A stretch of DNA of 53,843 nt from Saccharofermentans sp. (lineage in GTDB: Bacteria > Bacillota > Clostridia > Saccharofermentanales > Saccharofermentanaceae), in contig JAEFBA010000007.1 in assembly GCA_016292145.1 (NCBI GenBank), forward strand, positions 1 through 53,843, in the 5' to 3' direction. The position numbers were made by a program, and so were the translations under genes. The notes under the pieces are model-generated. The model did not search any database. It was given only the letters and a program-made list of their open reading frames with translations, and was not told where the DNA came from. Shown here piece after piece: positions 25,806-35,592 of the stretch; position 1 is the stretch's first letter; each line of letters starts with the position of its first letter.

Positions 25806-26873
25806 ATGTATATCATCTGTTACGGTAAATCCCCCAAGGCTTTGGAGACCGGGAAGAAGCTTATAGACGAGATCGGAGGCAGATATGTTTCCGGTACCGA
25901 GCTCATGACCGGAAGCTTTGTCGTGTCGCAGGGCGAGATAAACTGCGCCGTCGTCATGATCCTTCCTCTGGAGGCTGCCATCAAGGCGATGGAGGAGACC
26001 GCCACGGACAAGACACGCGGACTGCCTGTTATAGCGGTATCTCCCGAGGGCAGATATGCCGCCATTTTGAGACGCGGCAACAAGCCTTACGACAGGGGCT
26101 GTGATGATGTTTATGCAGCTATCGTCAAGGCTTTGGGTTCGTTCTGCTTTTCGAGCTTTGAAGGCAAGGCAGGGATCACAAGTGATCTTGCAAATCTCGT
26201 CTCCAGGTACGGAATGGCCGTAAACGATGAAGAGGTCTTCTCGAAGGTGAATGAGAAGATCAGGGCAGGGGAGAAGGTCGATATCTATACGGATCTCCCG
26301 ATCGTTTTCGAAGACCCGGTAATAGATCCGATGACATATTCGCTCCACACATATCCTTACGATCTGAGGGAGGATTTCATTAAGCAGTACAAGGCTGCCG
26401 GGAGCGGCCTTTCAGAGCCGGCAGTCTTTATAACATGCACATATCTGGGCGGTGAGGATGATAAGAACAATCTCATTCTTGTGCCGAAGATCTTAAGCCT
26501 GGGTCTCGAGATCAAGACCAAGACCGATCCCGGATACTGCCGTCCTGCGATAAAGAAATCGCTCGTAAACCACCTTCTCAATCCTATGGCAGTAGCGAAG
26601 GTCGCTGCAGCATATTCTGCAAGGGACAGTGAGATCGTAACGGGTATTGCGGAAGAATTGGGTTCAGAGGTCGTATCCTTCGAATCCGAGAAGATCTCGA
26701 AAACAAAGATCCCCATGGAGATGACTTTCTCGCCGGAAAAGAAGAATGACCAGGCAACCGCTCTGGCGCTCCTTGGAAGCATGGAAGGCACCATCCTCAT
26801 AAGGAGATCGTCATCTGCGCAGGGACTTGTATTCTCCGTGGCAGTAAGCAGGAGCAGCATCATTTTGCCTTAA
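25806..26873 (+). CDS. Divergent CbiG-like protein (cobalamin pathway type)
   Basis: A 355-residue protein matching the layout of CbiG, cobalt-precorrin-5A hydrolase. The N-terminal part (IICYGKSPKALETGKKLIDE, AVVMILPLEAAIKAM, DKTRGLPVIAVSPEGRYA) follows the family order. The middle (ITSDLANLVSRYGMAV, VNEKIRAGEKVDIYTD) and the C-terminal CobE/CbiG part (LVPKILSLGLEI, FESEKI) also fit. The usual GHxGGAN motif is replaced by RRGNKPYDRGCDD. No other cobalamin biosynthesis gene is in the window, so it may be a pathway member encoded apart or a repurposed homologue. The ribosome site is weak (AAGGCGG). Confidence 0.55.
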   Translation: MYIICYGKSPKALETGKKLIDEIGGRYVSGTELMTGSFVVSQGEINCAVVMILPLEAAIKAMEETATDKTRGLPVIAVSPEGRYAAILRRGNKPYDRGCDDVYAAIVKALGSFCFSSFEGKAGITSDLANLVSRYGMAVNDEEVFSKVNEKIRAGEKVDIYTDLPIVFEDPVIDPMTYSLHTYPYDLREDFIKQYKAAGSGLSEPAVFITCTYLGGEDDKNNLILVPKILSLGLEIKTKTDPGYCRPAIKKSLVNHLLNPMAVAKVAAAYSARDSEIVTGIAEELGSEVVSFESEKISKTKIPMEMTFSPEKKNDQATALALLGSMEGTILIRRSSSAQGLVFSVAVSRSSIILP

Positions 26874-26982
26874 GTGAGTGCAAAGTACGATATAATGGAT
26901 ATATGCGGCCTATTGCCGCACGGAAAAGCTATTAACGAATTAACTATATGAGATTTTGAATAAGGTTTGGAGGTAAGAAGAA

Positions 26983-28026
26983 ATGATGAGAATCGAAGGA
27001 AATAAACTCGTTGCTTTGTTGATCTCTGCCGGCATGGCAACAACATTCCTTGCTGCCTGCTCGATCAATACCGACAAATTGGGTGAAGGAATATCTGAGC
27101 TTGGCAACGTTTTCGTTGATGAGAGCGAGACGGAAACAACAATAATTGAGACAACAACGGAGGCTCCGACCGAGCTTACTGAAACGACTGTTACCGAGGA
27201 GACTACAGAGGCTCTACCGACAGTTTCCGCAACACCTTCTCCTACTCCGCTCCCGCAGCGCGTGGATTTCTCGAATGTCACGGACATCAATCTTAACGAT
27301 ACTTTCACGGTATCTTCCGAGGACTTCTCCGAGAGCAATTATGCTGATGGAACAGAGGTCCTTCTGGCTAAGTTCGAAGGCAAGAGATTTGTCGTAACCA
27401 AGGCTGCCAACGAGAACGTAATGAATTCGATCAACCTGATCATCAACGGCTTCTACAATGAGGCTGCCGGTGCATATGACAGGGTCTATTCCAAGGCTAA
27501 GGCTGAGTACAATCTTAAGGGTTCCATCGAAGAACCGTTTAATGTTCTTGTGGATTTCCAGCACACGACAAACGGACGCGCATTGTCCGTGCTCATGGTA
27601 TATGAGGTCTCCGGCGGCGGTGCCGAGAAGACTACAGTCGTTGACTTTGCAAGCTTTGACATGATCTCCGGCCAGTACATTACTTTCAATTCCGTATGCA
27701 AGGATCCCGCGGGTCTTGAGAACGCTTTAAGAGCAGGACTTGCCAACTCACTTAAGATCCAGCCCAAGTCTTCTGAGACAGAGATCGTCGGCGATGCAGC
27801 TGTGACTACAGTTGAGACGACTGCTGCAGCTCCTGCCGACACACCCGAAGCGGAAGATTTCGAAGCGATCTATCTTGCGCCCGGACCTGCAACCACTGAT
27901 GCTGCAAGGAACACTTTTGCAACGCTCTACGGTGTGGTCGACGGAAAGGTATACAGTGCAGTCATCGACATGAATGCTTATGCGAATTTCCTTAACCGTT
28001 ACGGAACATCACTCTATATCGCATAA
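26983..28026 (+). CDS. Lipoprotein with Thr/Glu-rich linker, unknown
   Basis: A 347-residue lipoprotein: signal peptide to about 26 with lipobox FLAAC, a low-complexity Thr/Glu/Pro linker (about 45-90, with PTVSATPSPTP), then a mixed alpha/beta extracellular domain. A second Thr/Ala-rich stretch interrupts it near 270-290. The C-terminal part faintly recalls DUF3298/RsiV-type domains, but I would not rely on that. The signal peptide resembles that of the next gene's product (NKLVALL versus NKLIALL), so they may be expressed as related surface proteins. ATG 26983 is nine bases after GGAGG. Confidence 0.75.
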   Translation: MMRIEGNKLVALLISAGMATTFLAACSINTDKLGEGISELGNVFVDESETETTIIETTTEAPTELTETTVTEETTEALPTVSATPSPTPLPQRVDFSNVTDINLNDTFTVSSEDFSESNYADGTEVLLAKFEGKRFVVTKAANENVMNSINLIINGFYNEAAGAYDRVYSKAKAEYNLKGSIEEPFNVLVDFQHTTNGRALSVLMVYEVSGGGAEKTTVVDFASFDMISGQYITFNSVCKDPAGLENALRAGLANSLKIQPKSSETEIVGDAAVTTVETTAAAPADTPEAEDFEAIYLAPGPATTDAARNTFATLYGVVDGKVYSAVIDMNAYANFLNRYGTSLYIA

Positions 28027-28078
28027 ACAGACCGCATAAATACAGCATAAAACCATTTAACATATGCACGGAACGAGA

Positions 28079-28107
28079 TTGAAGTTCCGTGCATTGTGTT
28101 ATAAAAT
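28079..28107 (+). promoter_or_regulatory. Promoter overlapping a hairpin before the sugar-binding lipoprotein
   Basis: TTGAAG at 28079-28084, a 17-base spacer and TAAAAT at 28102-28107. The -35 box lies in a perfect 11-bp hairpin (ATGCACGGAAC at 28064-28074 with GTTCCGTGCAT at 28084-28094). The hairpin may end the upstream transcript or act as an operator. Confidence 0.5.
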
Positions 28108-28150
28108 GCTTCAATGTAAAAATCAAAAAATATTAAGAGAGGATATGGGG

Positions 28151-29557
28151 ATGAAAAGAAACAAGCTTATCGCTTTGTTGCTTACATCGGTTATGGCGGC
28201 AGGTGCCGTCGCTTCCTGCAATTCCACTGTTGATCCGAGCACTTCCGAATCTGTTTCAGAAACGACCGGCACGAGCGTTACCTCTGCGCCGACACCGACG
28301 GATGTACCTCCGGATCTCGAAGGCTTCAAGGAGCTGACTGTAGCAGATGTTACCGATAAGGATGACGGAAAGATCACTATCTATGCGCACAATTCCGAGT
28401 TCATAGGTCTTGTCGAAAAGTACGTCGGCATCACTTCCGATGATTACGATCTGGTAGAAGTATCCAATAACAACAATGCATATCAGGAGAAGCTCGATGC
28501 AGTTCTCTCGGACGGCAACAATGCTCCTGACATCTTTACCTGCGATGCTGCTTATGCCAGAAAATACCTGGCATCCGACAACACGATCGCCATTAACGAT
28601 CTGGGCATCGATTATGCCGAGTGCAAGAACATGTTCGGCTACACATTAAAGTTTGCGAGCGATGACGACAACGTCATCAAGGGCCTTTCATGGAAGGCAA
28701 CTCCGTGTGGAGTTTTCTATGAGAGATCAGTAGCAGAGCAGTATCTGGGAACATCTGATCCTAATGAGCTCGCCGCATCTTTCGCGACCTGGGACAAGGT
28801 AATGGAATCCGCAAGGAAGGTAGATTCCGCATCAGGCGGTAAAGTAAAGCTCTTCGGAGGTTTTACGGAGATATTCGAACCTTATGTCGGATCCAAGGAC
28901 GGCAAGTGGATCATGGACGGAAGACTCTACTACGATCCTAAGGTCGAGGACTTCTTCGAATATGCGAAGACCCTTTATACCGACAATCTCACATTCAAGG
29001 CTGAGCAGTGGTCTAAGCCCTGGACGGCAAAGATGTCCGACAGGACCGTAGTCTCTTACTGGGGTTCTCTGCAGTTCGCGAAATACCAGCTGGCTTTAAA
29101 TCCGGGCGAGGGAACTACCGTAAATCCCACTTCGGGCGACTGGGGTCTTACCACGGCACCCGTTGACTATTACAGCGGCGGTACATGGGTAATGGCATCC
29201 AAGTACTGCGATAAGAAGGCAACATCCGGAGACATCATCAGAGCCATCTGCATCAACGAGGATAACCAGAAGGATATGCTCGGCAACGGCGAGTTCGTCA
29301 ACAACATCAAGCTCATTACCGCTGCCGCATCAGACGACAAGTTCGCCTACGAATGGCTCGGCGGCCAGAACCCTTATCCGGTGCTCCTTAATGCCGCCAA
29401 GAATGCCGATGCTTCTTATGTGATGGCCGGCGAGGATGACTTTAACAAGACCTATAAGGCTGTTGTCGGAACCTATGCCGAAGGGGCATTCAAGACCGTA
29501 AAGGATGCCAAGGAGGCATTCGAGAAGCAGCTCAAAGAGGACGGACTCTTAGAGTAG
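28151..29557 (+). CDS. Extracellular sugar-binding lipoprotein (solute-binding family 1)
   Basis: A 468-residue family-1 solute-binding protein. A lipoprotein signal with AVASC is followed by a Ser/Thr/Pro linker, then the family fold: KITIYAHNSEF, YQEKLDAVLSDGNNAPDIFTCDAAYARKY split over two halves, SWKATPCGVFYERS, and a C-terminal part with GGTWVMASKYC. Such proteins bind oligosaccharides for ABC importers. No permease genes are adjacent, so partners lie elsewhere. The position just before the cellobiose phosphorylase gene makes cello-oligosaccharides a plausible ligand (inference). I chose ATG 28151 (MKRNKL), eight bases after AGAGAGG; ATG 28145 is too close. Confidence 0.85.
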   Translation: MKRNKLIALLLTSVMAAGAVASCNSTVDPSTSESVSETTGTSVTSAPTPTDVPPDLEGFKELTVADVTDKDDGKITIYAHNSEFIGLVEKYVGITSDDYDLVEVSNNNNAYQEKLDAVLSDGNNAPDIFTCDAAYARKYLASDNTIAINDLGIDYAECKNMFGYTLKFASDDDNVIKGLSWKATPCGVFYERSVAEQYLGTSDPNELAASFATWDKVMESARKVDSASGGKVKLFGGFTEIFEPYVGSKDGKWIMDGRLYYDPKVEDFFEYAKTLYTDNLTFKAEQWSKPWTAKMSDRTVVSYWGSLQFAKYQLALNPGEGTTVNPTSGDWGLTTAPVDYYSGGTWVMASKYCDKKATSGDIIRAICINEDNQKDMLGNGEFVNNIKLITAAASDDKFAYEWLGGQNPYPVLLNAAKNADASYVMAGEDDFNKTYKAVVGTYAEGAFKTVKDAKEAFEKQLKEDGLLE

Positions 29558-29586
29558 GCTTACGGCAATCGATATTAGATCTATAT

Positions 29587-29617
29587 GGCGGTGCTGCTTC
29601 TGCGGCGCCGCCTTTTT
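29587..29617 (+). terminator. Rho-independent terminator
   Basis: GGCGGTGC, a ten-base loop and GCGCCGCC form an 8-bp stem with one G-T pair, followed by TTTTT, 30 bases after the sugar-binding protein stop. Confidence 0.85.
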
Positions 29618-29669
29618 CTTTGAAGCGGCTTCCTCCGGCGGAGCGATGAGGGGGGCTGACGGCTGAAAA

Positions 29670-29790
29670 TTGCAAGGCCTTAAATCGTGCTCTTTTCGCG
29701 TCCTGAAACGTACGATTGGAGGTCTTGCAAGGAGCAAAGGGGCAGATCGTACTCTTTTGAGGGCGAAAAAGGTACGATCTGAAGCCTTGC
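29670..29790. repeat. Tandem pair of related palindromic repeats
   Basis: Unit 1 (29670-29730): arms TTGCAAG/CTTGCAA outside and AATCGT/ACGATT inside, about 18 pairs in all. Unit 2 (29734-29790): outer arms GCAA-GG/CCTTGC and a perfect inner arm CAGATCGTAC/GTACGATCTG. Both units share the order CTTGC, ATCGT, CTCTTTT, so they appear to be two copies of one palindromic element, as in REP or small MITE families. Confidence 0.6.
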
Positions 29791-29890
29791 GGATCCAGGT
29801 CCGATGCACACCCAAAACCAAGCAAAACAAGGGGTTAAAAATCTCCCACAAAAATATGACATAAGACATAGAATGTTTATATTTGCTTTG

Positions 29891-29919
29891 TTTAAAACGG
29901 TTTGAGGATAGTGTAAAAT
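29891..29919 (+). promoter_or_regulatory. Candidate promoter for cellobiose phosphorylase with cre-like site
   Basis: TTTAAA at 29891-29896, a 17-base spacer and TAAAAT at 29914-29919. The stretch TTAAAACGGTTTGA over the -35 and early spacer loosely resembles a CcpA catabolite-response element (two mismatches to the usual core). Given hprK downstream this is attractive but weak. Confidence 0.4.
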
Positions 29920-29960
29920 GGTTAGGTCTTTATTAATAAAATATGCGGAGGCGAACAAAC

Positions 29961-32450
29961 ATGAAATTCGGGTATTTCGATGACTTAAGAAAAGAATATG
30001 TCATTAACACTCCAAGAACACCTTATCCCTGGATCAATTATCTCGGCAACCAGGGATTTTTCTCACTGATCTCCAACACTGCAGGTGGCTACAGCTTCTA
30101 CAAGGATGCGAGACTCAGAAGAATCACACGTTACCGCTACAACAACGTACCTTTGGACATGGGCGGCCGTTATTTCTACATCAATGACAACGGTACCGTC
30201 TGGAATCCCGGCTGGTCTCCGGTAAAGACCGAACTCGATGAGTACGAGTGCCGCCACGGTATGGGCTACACCATCATCAAGGGTAAGAAGAACGGCCTTA
30301 AGGCTGAAGTTACATTCTTCGTTCCCCAGAACTACGACGGTGAAGTTCAGCAGGTAGTACTTACAAATGAAGGCACAGAGGCTAAGAGCTTCTCCATTTT
30401 CTCGATCGCTGAGTGGTGCCTCTGGGATGCACAGGATGACTGCACGAACTTCCAGAGAAACTTCTCCACAGGCCGTGTTGAGATCGAAGGTTCCACTATC
30501 TATCACGTAACAGAATACAGAGACAGACGTAATCACTACGCATTCTATACAGTAAACGATGAGATCGACGGCTACGATACAGACCGTGACTCATTCCTCG
30601 GAAGCATCTATAACGGCTGGGACAACCCGGAGACAGTTAAGGCAGACAAGCCTTCCAACTCTTTCGCAGACGGCTGGTCACCTGTAGCTTCCCACTACAA
30701 GAAGGTTACTCTTGCACCCGGCGAATCCAAGACATTGATCTACATCTTAGGCTATGCAGAGAACCCTCAGGACAAGAAGTTCGCATCAGAGAAGCCTGCT
30801 AACCTCCTTACAAGAGAGACATGGGTCCTCAACAAGGAGAAGGCTTATGCCATGATCGACAAGTACAACACACCTGAGAAGGTTGCAGCAGGTCTTGAAG
30901 AGCTCCGCACAACATGGGACAAGCTCCTTTCGATCTTCAAGGTTGACACACCTGATGACAAGGTCAACAGAATGGTCAACATCTGGAACCAGTATCAGTG
31001 CATGGTTACATTCAACCTCTCACGTTCTGCTTCCTACTTCGAATCCGGTATCGGCCGTGGTATGGGCTTCAGAGATTCCAACCAGGATATCCTCGGATTT
31101 GTTCACCAGATCCCTGAGCGTGCAAGAGAAAGACTCATCGACATCGCTTCCACACAGCTTTCTGACGGCGGATGCTATCACCAGTACCAGCCTCTCACAA
31201 AGAAGGGTAACGCTGATATCGGCGGCGACTTCTCCGATGACCCGCTCTGGATGATCCTTTCCGTTGCAGCTTATATCAAGGAAACAGGCGACTGGGGCAT
31301 CCTCGATGCAAACGTTCCTTTCGATGACGATCCGGACGGAAAGCACACAATGCTCGAGCACCTCGATGTTTCCTTCTATCACATCGTAAACAACTTAGGA
31401 CCTCACGGACTCCCTCTCGCAATGCGTGCAGACTGGAATGACTGTATCAACCTTTCATGCTTCTCTGACACACCCGGTGAGTCTTTCCAGACATACACCA
31501 ACCCCAAGTTCAAGGCAGAGGGCGGCTATTCCAAGGTTGCAGAGTCCGCATTCGTTGCAGCTCTCTTCACATACACCGGTCCCGCTTATGTCGGTATCTT
31601 GGAGCACTTGGGCAAGGCTGATGAGGCTGCCAAGGCTCAGGCTGAGATCGACAAGATGAAGAAGAATACTATGGAATCCGCATTCGACGGCGACTGGTTC
31701 ATCAGAGCTTATGACGCAAACGGCGAAAAGATGGGCTCCAAGGAATGCGAAGAGGGCAAGATCTTCATCGAACCCCAGGGCTTCGCAGTCATGTCCGAGA
31801 TCGGTAAGGATGTCGGCGCTGACATCAAGACACTTAACTCCATCGACAAGTACCTCAACTGCGAGTTCGGTCTTGTTCTCAACAACCCCGCATACACAAA
31901 GTACTACATCCAGTACGGTGAGATCTCCACATATCCGGGCGGATACAAGGAGAACGCAGGTATCTTCACACATAACAACGCATGGATCATCTGTGCAGAG
32001 GCTTATGCAGGAAGAGGCGACAAGGCCTTCGAGTACTACTCAAAGATCGCTCCTGCTTTCACAGAAGAGACATCCGACATCCATAAGACAGAACCTTATG
32101 TTTACGGCCAGATGATCGGCGGTAAGGATGCCAAGAACTTCGGTCAGGGCAAGAACTCCTGGCTCACGGGTACTGCAGCTTGGAACATGGTAGCCATCTC
32201 ACAGTACATCTTAGGCGTTAAGCCTGAGTTCGACGGCTTAAGAGTAGATCCTTCGATCCCTGCTGCATGGGACGGATTTACCGCTACACGTCAGTTCAGA
32301 GGCGATACATATGAGATCACGATCAAGAATCCTGATCACGTTAACAAGGGCGTTAAGTCACTTACAGTCGACGGTGCCGCAGTTGACGGATGCATCGTTC
32401 CTGTAGCAGGCGACGGCAAGACACATAAGGTCGAGGTAGTGCTTGGCTAA
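29961..32450 (+). CDS. cbp: Cellobiose phosphorylase (GH94)
   Basis: An 829-residue GH94 enzyme that cleaves cellobiose with phosphate into glucose-1-phosphate and glucose, saving one ATP per disaccharide. An N-terminal beta-sandwich (about 1-300) precedes the helical catalytic barrel, with [12 protein letters not shown] near 366-376, the ADWND motif at 490-494 holding the general acid, and QGFAVMSE and [14 protein letters not shown] further on. There is no signal peptide, so it acts in the cytoplasm on imported cellobiose. I chose ATG 29961 (MKFGYF), ten bases after GGAGG. Codon use is strongly biased (ACA, AAG, GAG, ATC), suggesting high expression. Cellodextrin phosphorylase follows after 120 bases. 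Confidence 0.95.
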   Translation: MKFGYFDDLRKEYVINTPRTPYPWINYLGNQGFFSLISNTAGGYSFYKDARLRRITRYRYNNVPLDMGGRYFYINDNGTVWNPGWSPVKTELDEYECRHGMGYTIIKGKKNGLKAEVTFFVPQNYDGEVQQVVLTNEGTEAKSFSIFSIAEWCLWDAQDDCTNFQRNFSTGRVEIEGSTIYHVTEYRDRRNHYAFYTVNDEIDGYDTDRDSFLGSIYNGWDNPETVKADKPSNSFADGWSPVASHYKKVTLAPGESKTLIYILGYAENPQDKKFASEKPANLLTRETWVLNKEKAYAMIDKYNTPEKVAAGLEELRTTWDKLLSIFKVDTPDDKVNRMVNIWNQYQCMVTFNLSRSASYFESGIGRGMGFRDSNQDILGFVHQIPERARERLIDIASTQLSDGGCYHQYQPLTKKGNADIGGDFSDDPLWMILSVAAYIKETGDWGILDANVPFDDDPDGKHTMLEHLDVSFYHIVNNLGPHGLPLAMRADWNDCINLSCFSDTPGESFQTYTNPKFKAEGGYSKVAESAFVAALFTYTGPAYVGILEHLGKADEAAKAQAEIDKMKKNTMESAFDGDWFIRAYDANGEKMGSKECEEGKIFIEPQGFAVMSEIGKDVGADIKTLNSIDKYLNCEFGLVLNNPAYTKYYIQYGEISTYPGGYKENAGIFTHNNAWIICAEAYAGRGDKAFEYYSKIAPAFTEETSDIHKTEPYVYGQMIGGKDAKNFGQGKNSWLTGTAAWNMVAISQYILGVKPEFDGLRVDPSIPAAWDGFTATRQFRGDTYEITIKNPDHVNKGVKSLTVDGAAVDGCIVPVAGDGKTHKVEVVLG

Positions 32451-32486
32451 TATCGATATTTAAGTCGGTAATCTTATGTCAGATTA

Positions 32487-32526
32487 AGCAAGACCCCGTG
32501 GTTATTTGACCGTGGGGTTCCTTGCT
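32487..32526 (+). other. Stable hairpin between the two phosphorylase genes
   Basis: AGCAAG/CTTGCT as outer stem and ACCCCGTGGT/ACCGTGGGGT (two G-T pairs) as inner stem with a six-base loop, about 16 pairs. No T run follows, so it is more likely an mRNA-processing or stabilising hairpin, or a weak terminator, than a full stop. Confidence 0.55.
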
Positions 32527-32570
32527 GAAAATAGAAACAAAAAACATATTAATTCTCACGGAGGATCCTC

Positions 32571-35558
32571 ATGGGTTACATTGGTGAAAAGGCAAGAGGA
32601 GAAAGACTTCCCGCAAAGGAACTTCTTTTAGACAAATTCGGTGACACGATCGTTGCAGGAGGCGTCTCAGCCCAGTACGTTTGTTTTGGCAAGAACCCTG
32701 TCGTTATCGGCGTTTCCGGTCTTAAGTTCGACAGCATGGCAGTAAACATATTAGCTTCTGATGATGTTATTTTCGAGCAGTTCACAAGCTTGATCAACGA
32801 AGGATACAGCATCCTTATCGTAAGGAACGAAGATGACTTCAGAGCATTCACCGAGAAGGACGGAAATCTTGCTGAAGCAAAGCTTGGCGATGCTGTCCTT
32901 AACAGATGTGCAGAGCTCATCAAGGGCACAGATACATGGGGCGGAAAGCTTGCAACAAACGGCGAGCTTACTTTCGACCCTTCCACACCTTCACCCGGAC
33001 CTCACTACTATACGAATATGCTCATCGGCAACCGTATCGACTTCGACTTCCCGCTGCAGTCGACACCGAAGAGCACCGTAGACAGCTTGGGCGGCGGTTC
33101 TTTCAGATCACACGCTGACACACAGGTCCTCGCAACAAGATGGGATTATCTCCCTGAAGAGAACGGTTTCCCTGCAAACAGACAGTTCTACCTTGTCGAG
33201 AACGGCAAGAAGATCTTCTGGTCAGGCGATGCTATTGCAGAAGGCCTTAAGACGGTCCGTACGACACATTCACAGAACAGGACCATCATCAGCTATGAAC
33301 TCGAGTGTGGTCTCAAGATCAAGAGAACCATCTTCATCGTTCCACAGAGAAAGGGCCTTCCGGTAGCTTGTGAAGCACAGCTCATCGATATCGAGAACAC
33401 GACATCCGAAGACAGGAACTTAAGAGTAGTCTGCACCGGCATGTTCGGAACAAAGCAGACACACGCTCTTTCAGAGGACGTTATCTTCACGACGGTAGTA
33501 GGCGAGTCACAGGTATTCTTCGACGAGAATAACGAGATCCGTGCAGTAAGCGCTGATCCGAACCCCAAGTGGACAAAGGGCGATATCAGATTCAACGAGA
33601 CAGTCGTACACACTGATGACGGCGATCTCTTCCCTGACCAGTACAGCGTAAGATATGCTGATTTTGTTGGCTCGGGAAGCCTCTCAAATCCTGAATTTAT
33701 CTTCCCTCTGGCATCCAGACCTTCGAGAAAGGGACCCGGATTTTTTGCTACGTCCACACCTTTCACAGTCAAGGCAAACGGCGCTGTCCGTGTTGACAAC
33801 ATCACATGCCTTTCTTCTGACTGCGTAAATGAGAACTATGTAGTTGATAAGACACCTGCTGAGGAAGCAGAGGCAGTCGCCAAGTACATCAAGGATCCTG
33901 ACAACCTCGCAAAGGACCTTCAGGATGTTATCGACTTCACGGGCAAGTACGCAGGCTACATGAAGATCGAACATGAGGACTCTGATTTCGAAGCTTATGT
34001 AAACAATAACCTTCCTTTCCAGGTCTTCTATCAGACATTCGTATCCAGATCTCTTGACTGGACACAGAAGGGCTACCGTGAGATCGGCTTCAGAGAGATC
34101 CAGGACATCTTCGCTTCCATGTACTATTTCGCAGGCATGGGCAATACAGAGTTCGTAAAGAAGATGCTCGCAGGATGGATCGAAAACGTTTACGAAGACG
34201 GTTACACGAACCACAACTTCTACTGGATCGGAAAAGAACCCGGCTGGTGGTCTGATGACGGCCTCTGGCTCTTACAGGCATTAGACAGATACTTGGGCCT
34301 TACAGACGATTATGCATTCCTCGAAGAGGAGTTCGTAATGGCCGGCACGAAGGAGAAGAAGACTGACGCCGGCGTTAAGAGAAAGCTCAAGGATACGATC
34401 AAGGCTATCCTCATGTACAGCGGCAGGGTCTCTCTTGGCAAGCACGGCATTCCGCTTATCGACCGTGCTGACTGGAACGACTGCTTAAGAGTCGATCCTG
34501 ACTGCATCTCCGGTAAGGATAAGGTAGCTGAATATAAAGAGCAGCTCGCTGCAAGCGGCAAGGCATACGGCGAAGTTCCTTACGATTCAGAGTTCTCCGA
34601 ATCCGTAATGAACGGCTTCCTTCTCAAGGTTGCTCTTGATGCTGCTGAGACAATGCTCAGAAAGATCGGCGATAGCGCAGCTGACGATATGAAGCAGCTT
34701 TCAGACAAGCTCGCTGCAAACCTCAGAGAATACTGCTGGAAGGATGACTTCTACTGCAGAGTTCTCTTCAACAGAAAAGACAGAACAGACATCTCTTATC
34801 TCGGTGCAAAGGGCGACGGACTCGCAGTCGAAGAGGGTCACCCCGGCACATACTTCCTCAACAGCTTCTCCTGGTCACTTCTTGCAGGCGTTGCTTCGGA
34901 AGAAGAGATCAGCACGATGCTCGATTCACTTGATAAGTATCTGAAGACACCTTATGGCTTCAGACTCTGCTCCACGGTTGATTATCCGAGGATCGCTCCA
35001 AAGATCGACGTAGCGCTCTACTATCCGGGAGACCGTGAGAACGGCGGCGTATTCAAGCACGCCAACATGATGGCATGCTCTGCTATGCTCGGCGCTGCAA
35101 AGACCGTTAAGGACGAGGCTCTTGCTTCTAGACTTGCTGATACTGCTTACTGGATCATCGACAAGATCTTACCGTTCAACACGATGAAATCACCCTTCGT
35201 TACATGCGGCAACCCGAGATGGTGCACACAGTACAACAACAGCCAGACAGGCGAGAATATAGGACCTACACTTTCCGGTACGTCCACATGGCTCCTGCTC
35301 TCACTCTTCCAGTGCTTCGGCGTTGAATTTACGAGCGAAGGCTTAAGAGTAGAGCCTATCTTAAGACAGACCGACAGAAGACTTGACGTTAAGGTCTCTT
35401 CCTGCGGAACGACTTATGATATCCATATCACAAAGCCTGAAGGATTTATCCGTGCGCAGGACGGCATCAAGGTCACATTGGACGGCGCGGCAGTAGATGG
35501 GACATTGCTCCCTGTCCTGACCGACGGCAAGACACACAGCGTAGAGATCACATTCTGA
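32571..35558 (+). CDS. cdp: Cellodextrin phosphorylase (GH94)
   Basis: A 995-residue GH94 enzyme, longer than the cellobiose enzyme by an N-terminal region of about 130 residues, which matches cellodextrin phosphorylases. These release glucose-1-phosphate from cellotriose and longer chains. Visible motifs are GFREIQDIFASMYYFAGMGN, GIPLIDRADWNDCLR with the general acid Asp, GHPGTYFLNSFSW and GPTLSGTSTWLLLS. There is no signal peptide. It has a GGAGG ribosome site. With the cellobiose phosphorylase it makes a complete cytoplasmic route from cellodextrins to glucose-1-phosphate. hprK follows after 34 bases. Confidence 0.93.
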   Translation: MGYIGEKARGERLPAKELLLDKFGDTIVAGGVSAQYVCFGKNPVVIGVSGLKFDSMAVNILASDDVIFEQFTSLINEGYSILIVRNEDDFRAFTEKDGNLAEAKLGDAVLNRCAELIKGTDTWGGKLATNGELTFDPSTPSPGPHYYTNMLIGNRIDFDFPLQSTPKSTVDSLGGGSFRSHADTQVLATRWDYLPEENGFPANRQFYLVENGKKIFWSGDAIAEGLKTVRTTHSQNRTIISYELECGLKIKRTIFIVPQRKGLPVACEAQLIDIENTTSEDRNLRVVCTGMFGTKQTHALSEDVIFTTVVGESQVFFDENNEIRAVSADPNPKWTKGDIRFNETVVHTDDGDLFPDQYSVRYADFVGSGSLSNPEFIFPLASRPSRKGPGFFATSTPFTVKANGAVRVDNITCLSSDCVNENYVVDKTPAEEAEAVAKYIKDPDNLAKDLQDVIDFTGKYAGYMKIEHEDSDFEAYVNNNLPFQVFYQTFVSRSLDWTQKGYREIGFREIQDIFASMYYFAGMGNTEFVKKMLAGWIENVYEDGYTNHNFYWIGKEPGWWSDDGLWLLQALDRYLGLTDDYAFLEEEFVMAGTKEKKTDAGVKRKLKDTIKAILMYSGRVSLGKHGIPLIDRADWNDCLRVDPDCISGKDKVAEYKEQLAASGKAYGEVPYDSEFSESVMNGFLLKVALDAAETMLRKIGDSAADDMKQLSDKLAANLREYCWKDDFYCRVLFNRKDRTDISYLGAKGDGLAVEEGHPGTYFLNSFSWSLLAGVASEEEISTMLDSLDKYLKTPYGFRLCSTVDYPRIAPKIDVALYYPGDRENGGVFKHANMMACSAMLGAAKTVKDEALASRLADTAYWIIDKILPFNTMKSPFVTCGNPRWCTQYNNSQTGENIGPTLSGTSTWLLLSLFQCFGVEFTSEGLRVEPILRQTDRRLDVKVSSCGTTYDIHITKPEGFIRAQDGIKVTLDGAAVDGTLLPVLTDGKTHSVEITF

Positions 35559-35592
35559 TCTCGCAGGGGATTTAACCGGAGGTAATAGAGAA

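Larger units (their letters stand above)
29618..29960. other. Non-coding spacer with two related palindromes and a promoter
   Basis: About 340 bases between the sugar-binding protein terminator and the cellobiose phosphorylase start. It contains two long palindromic units in tandem (29670-29730 and 29734-29790), described separately, and the candidate promoter at 29891-29919. Open frames across it on the minus strand are repetitive and look like by-products of the palindromes. Confidence 0.6.

Noticed and set aside
29532..29958. Three overlapping minus-strand open frames between the sugar-binding protein and cellobiose phosphorylase genes
   Set aside because: They cover the two palindromes, repeat the same peptide words in different frames, and have no convincing ribosome site.
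31455..31973. Minus-strand frame of 172 codons, Leu/Val/Cys-rich
   Set aside because: It is antisense to cellobiose phosphorylase and results from that gene's strong codon bias.
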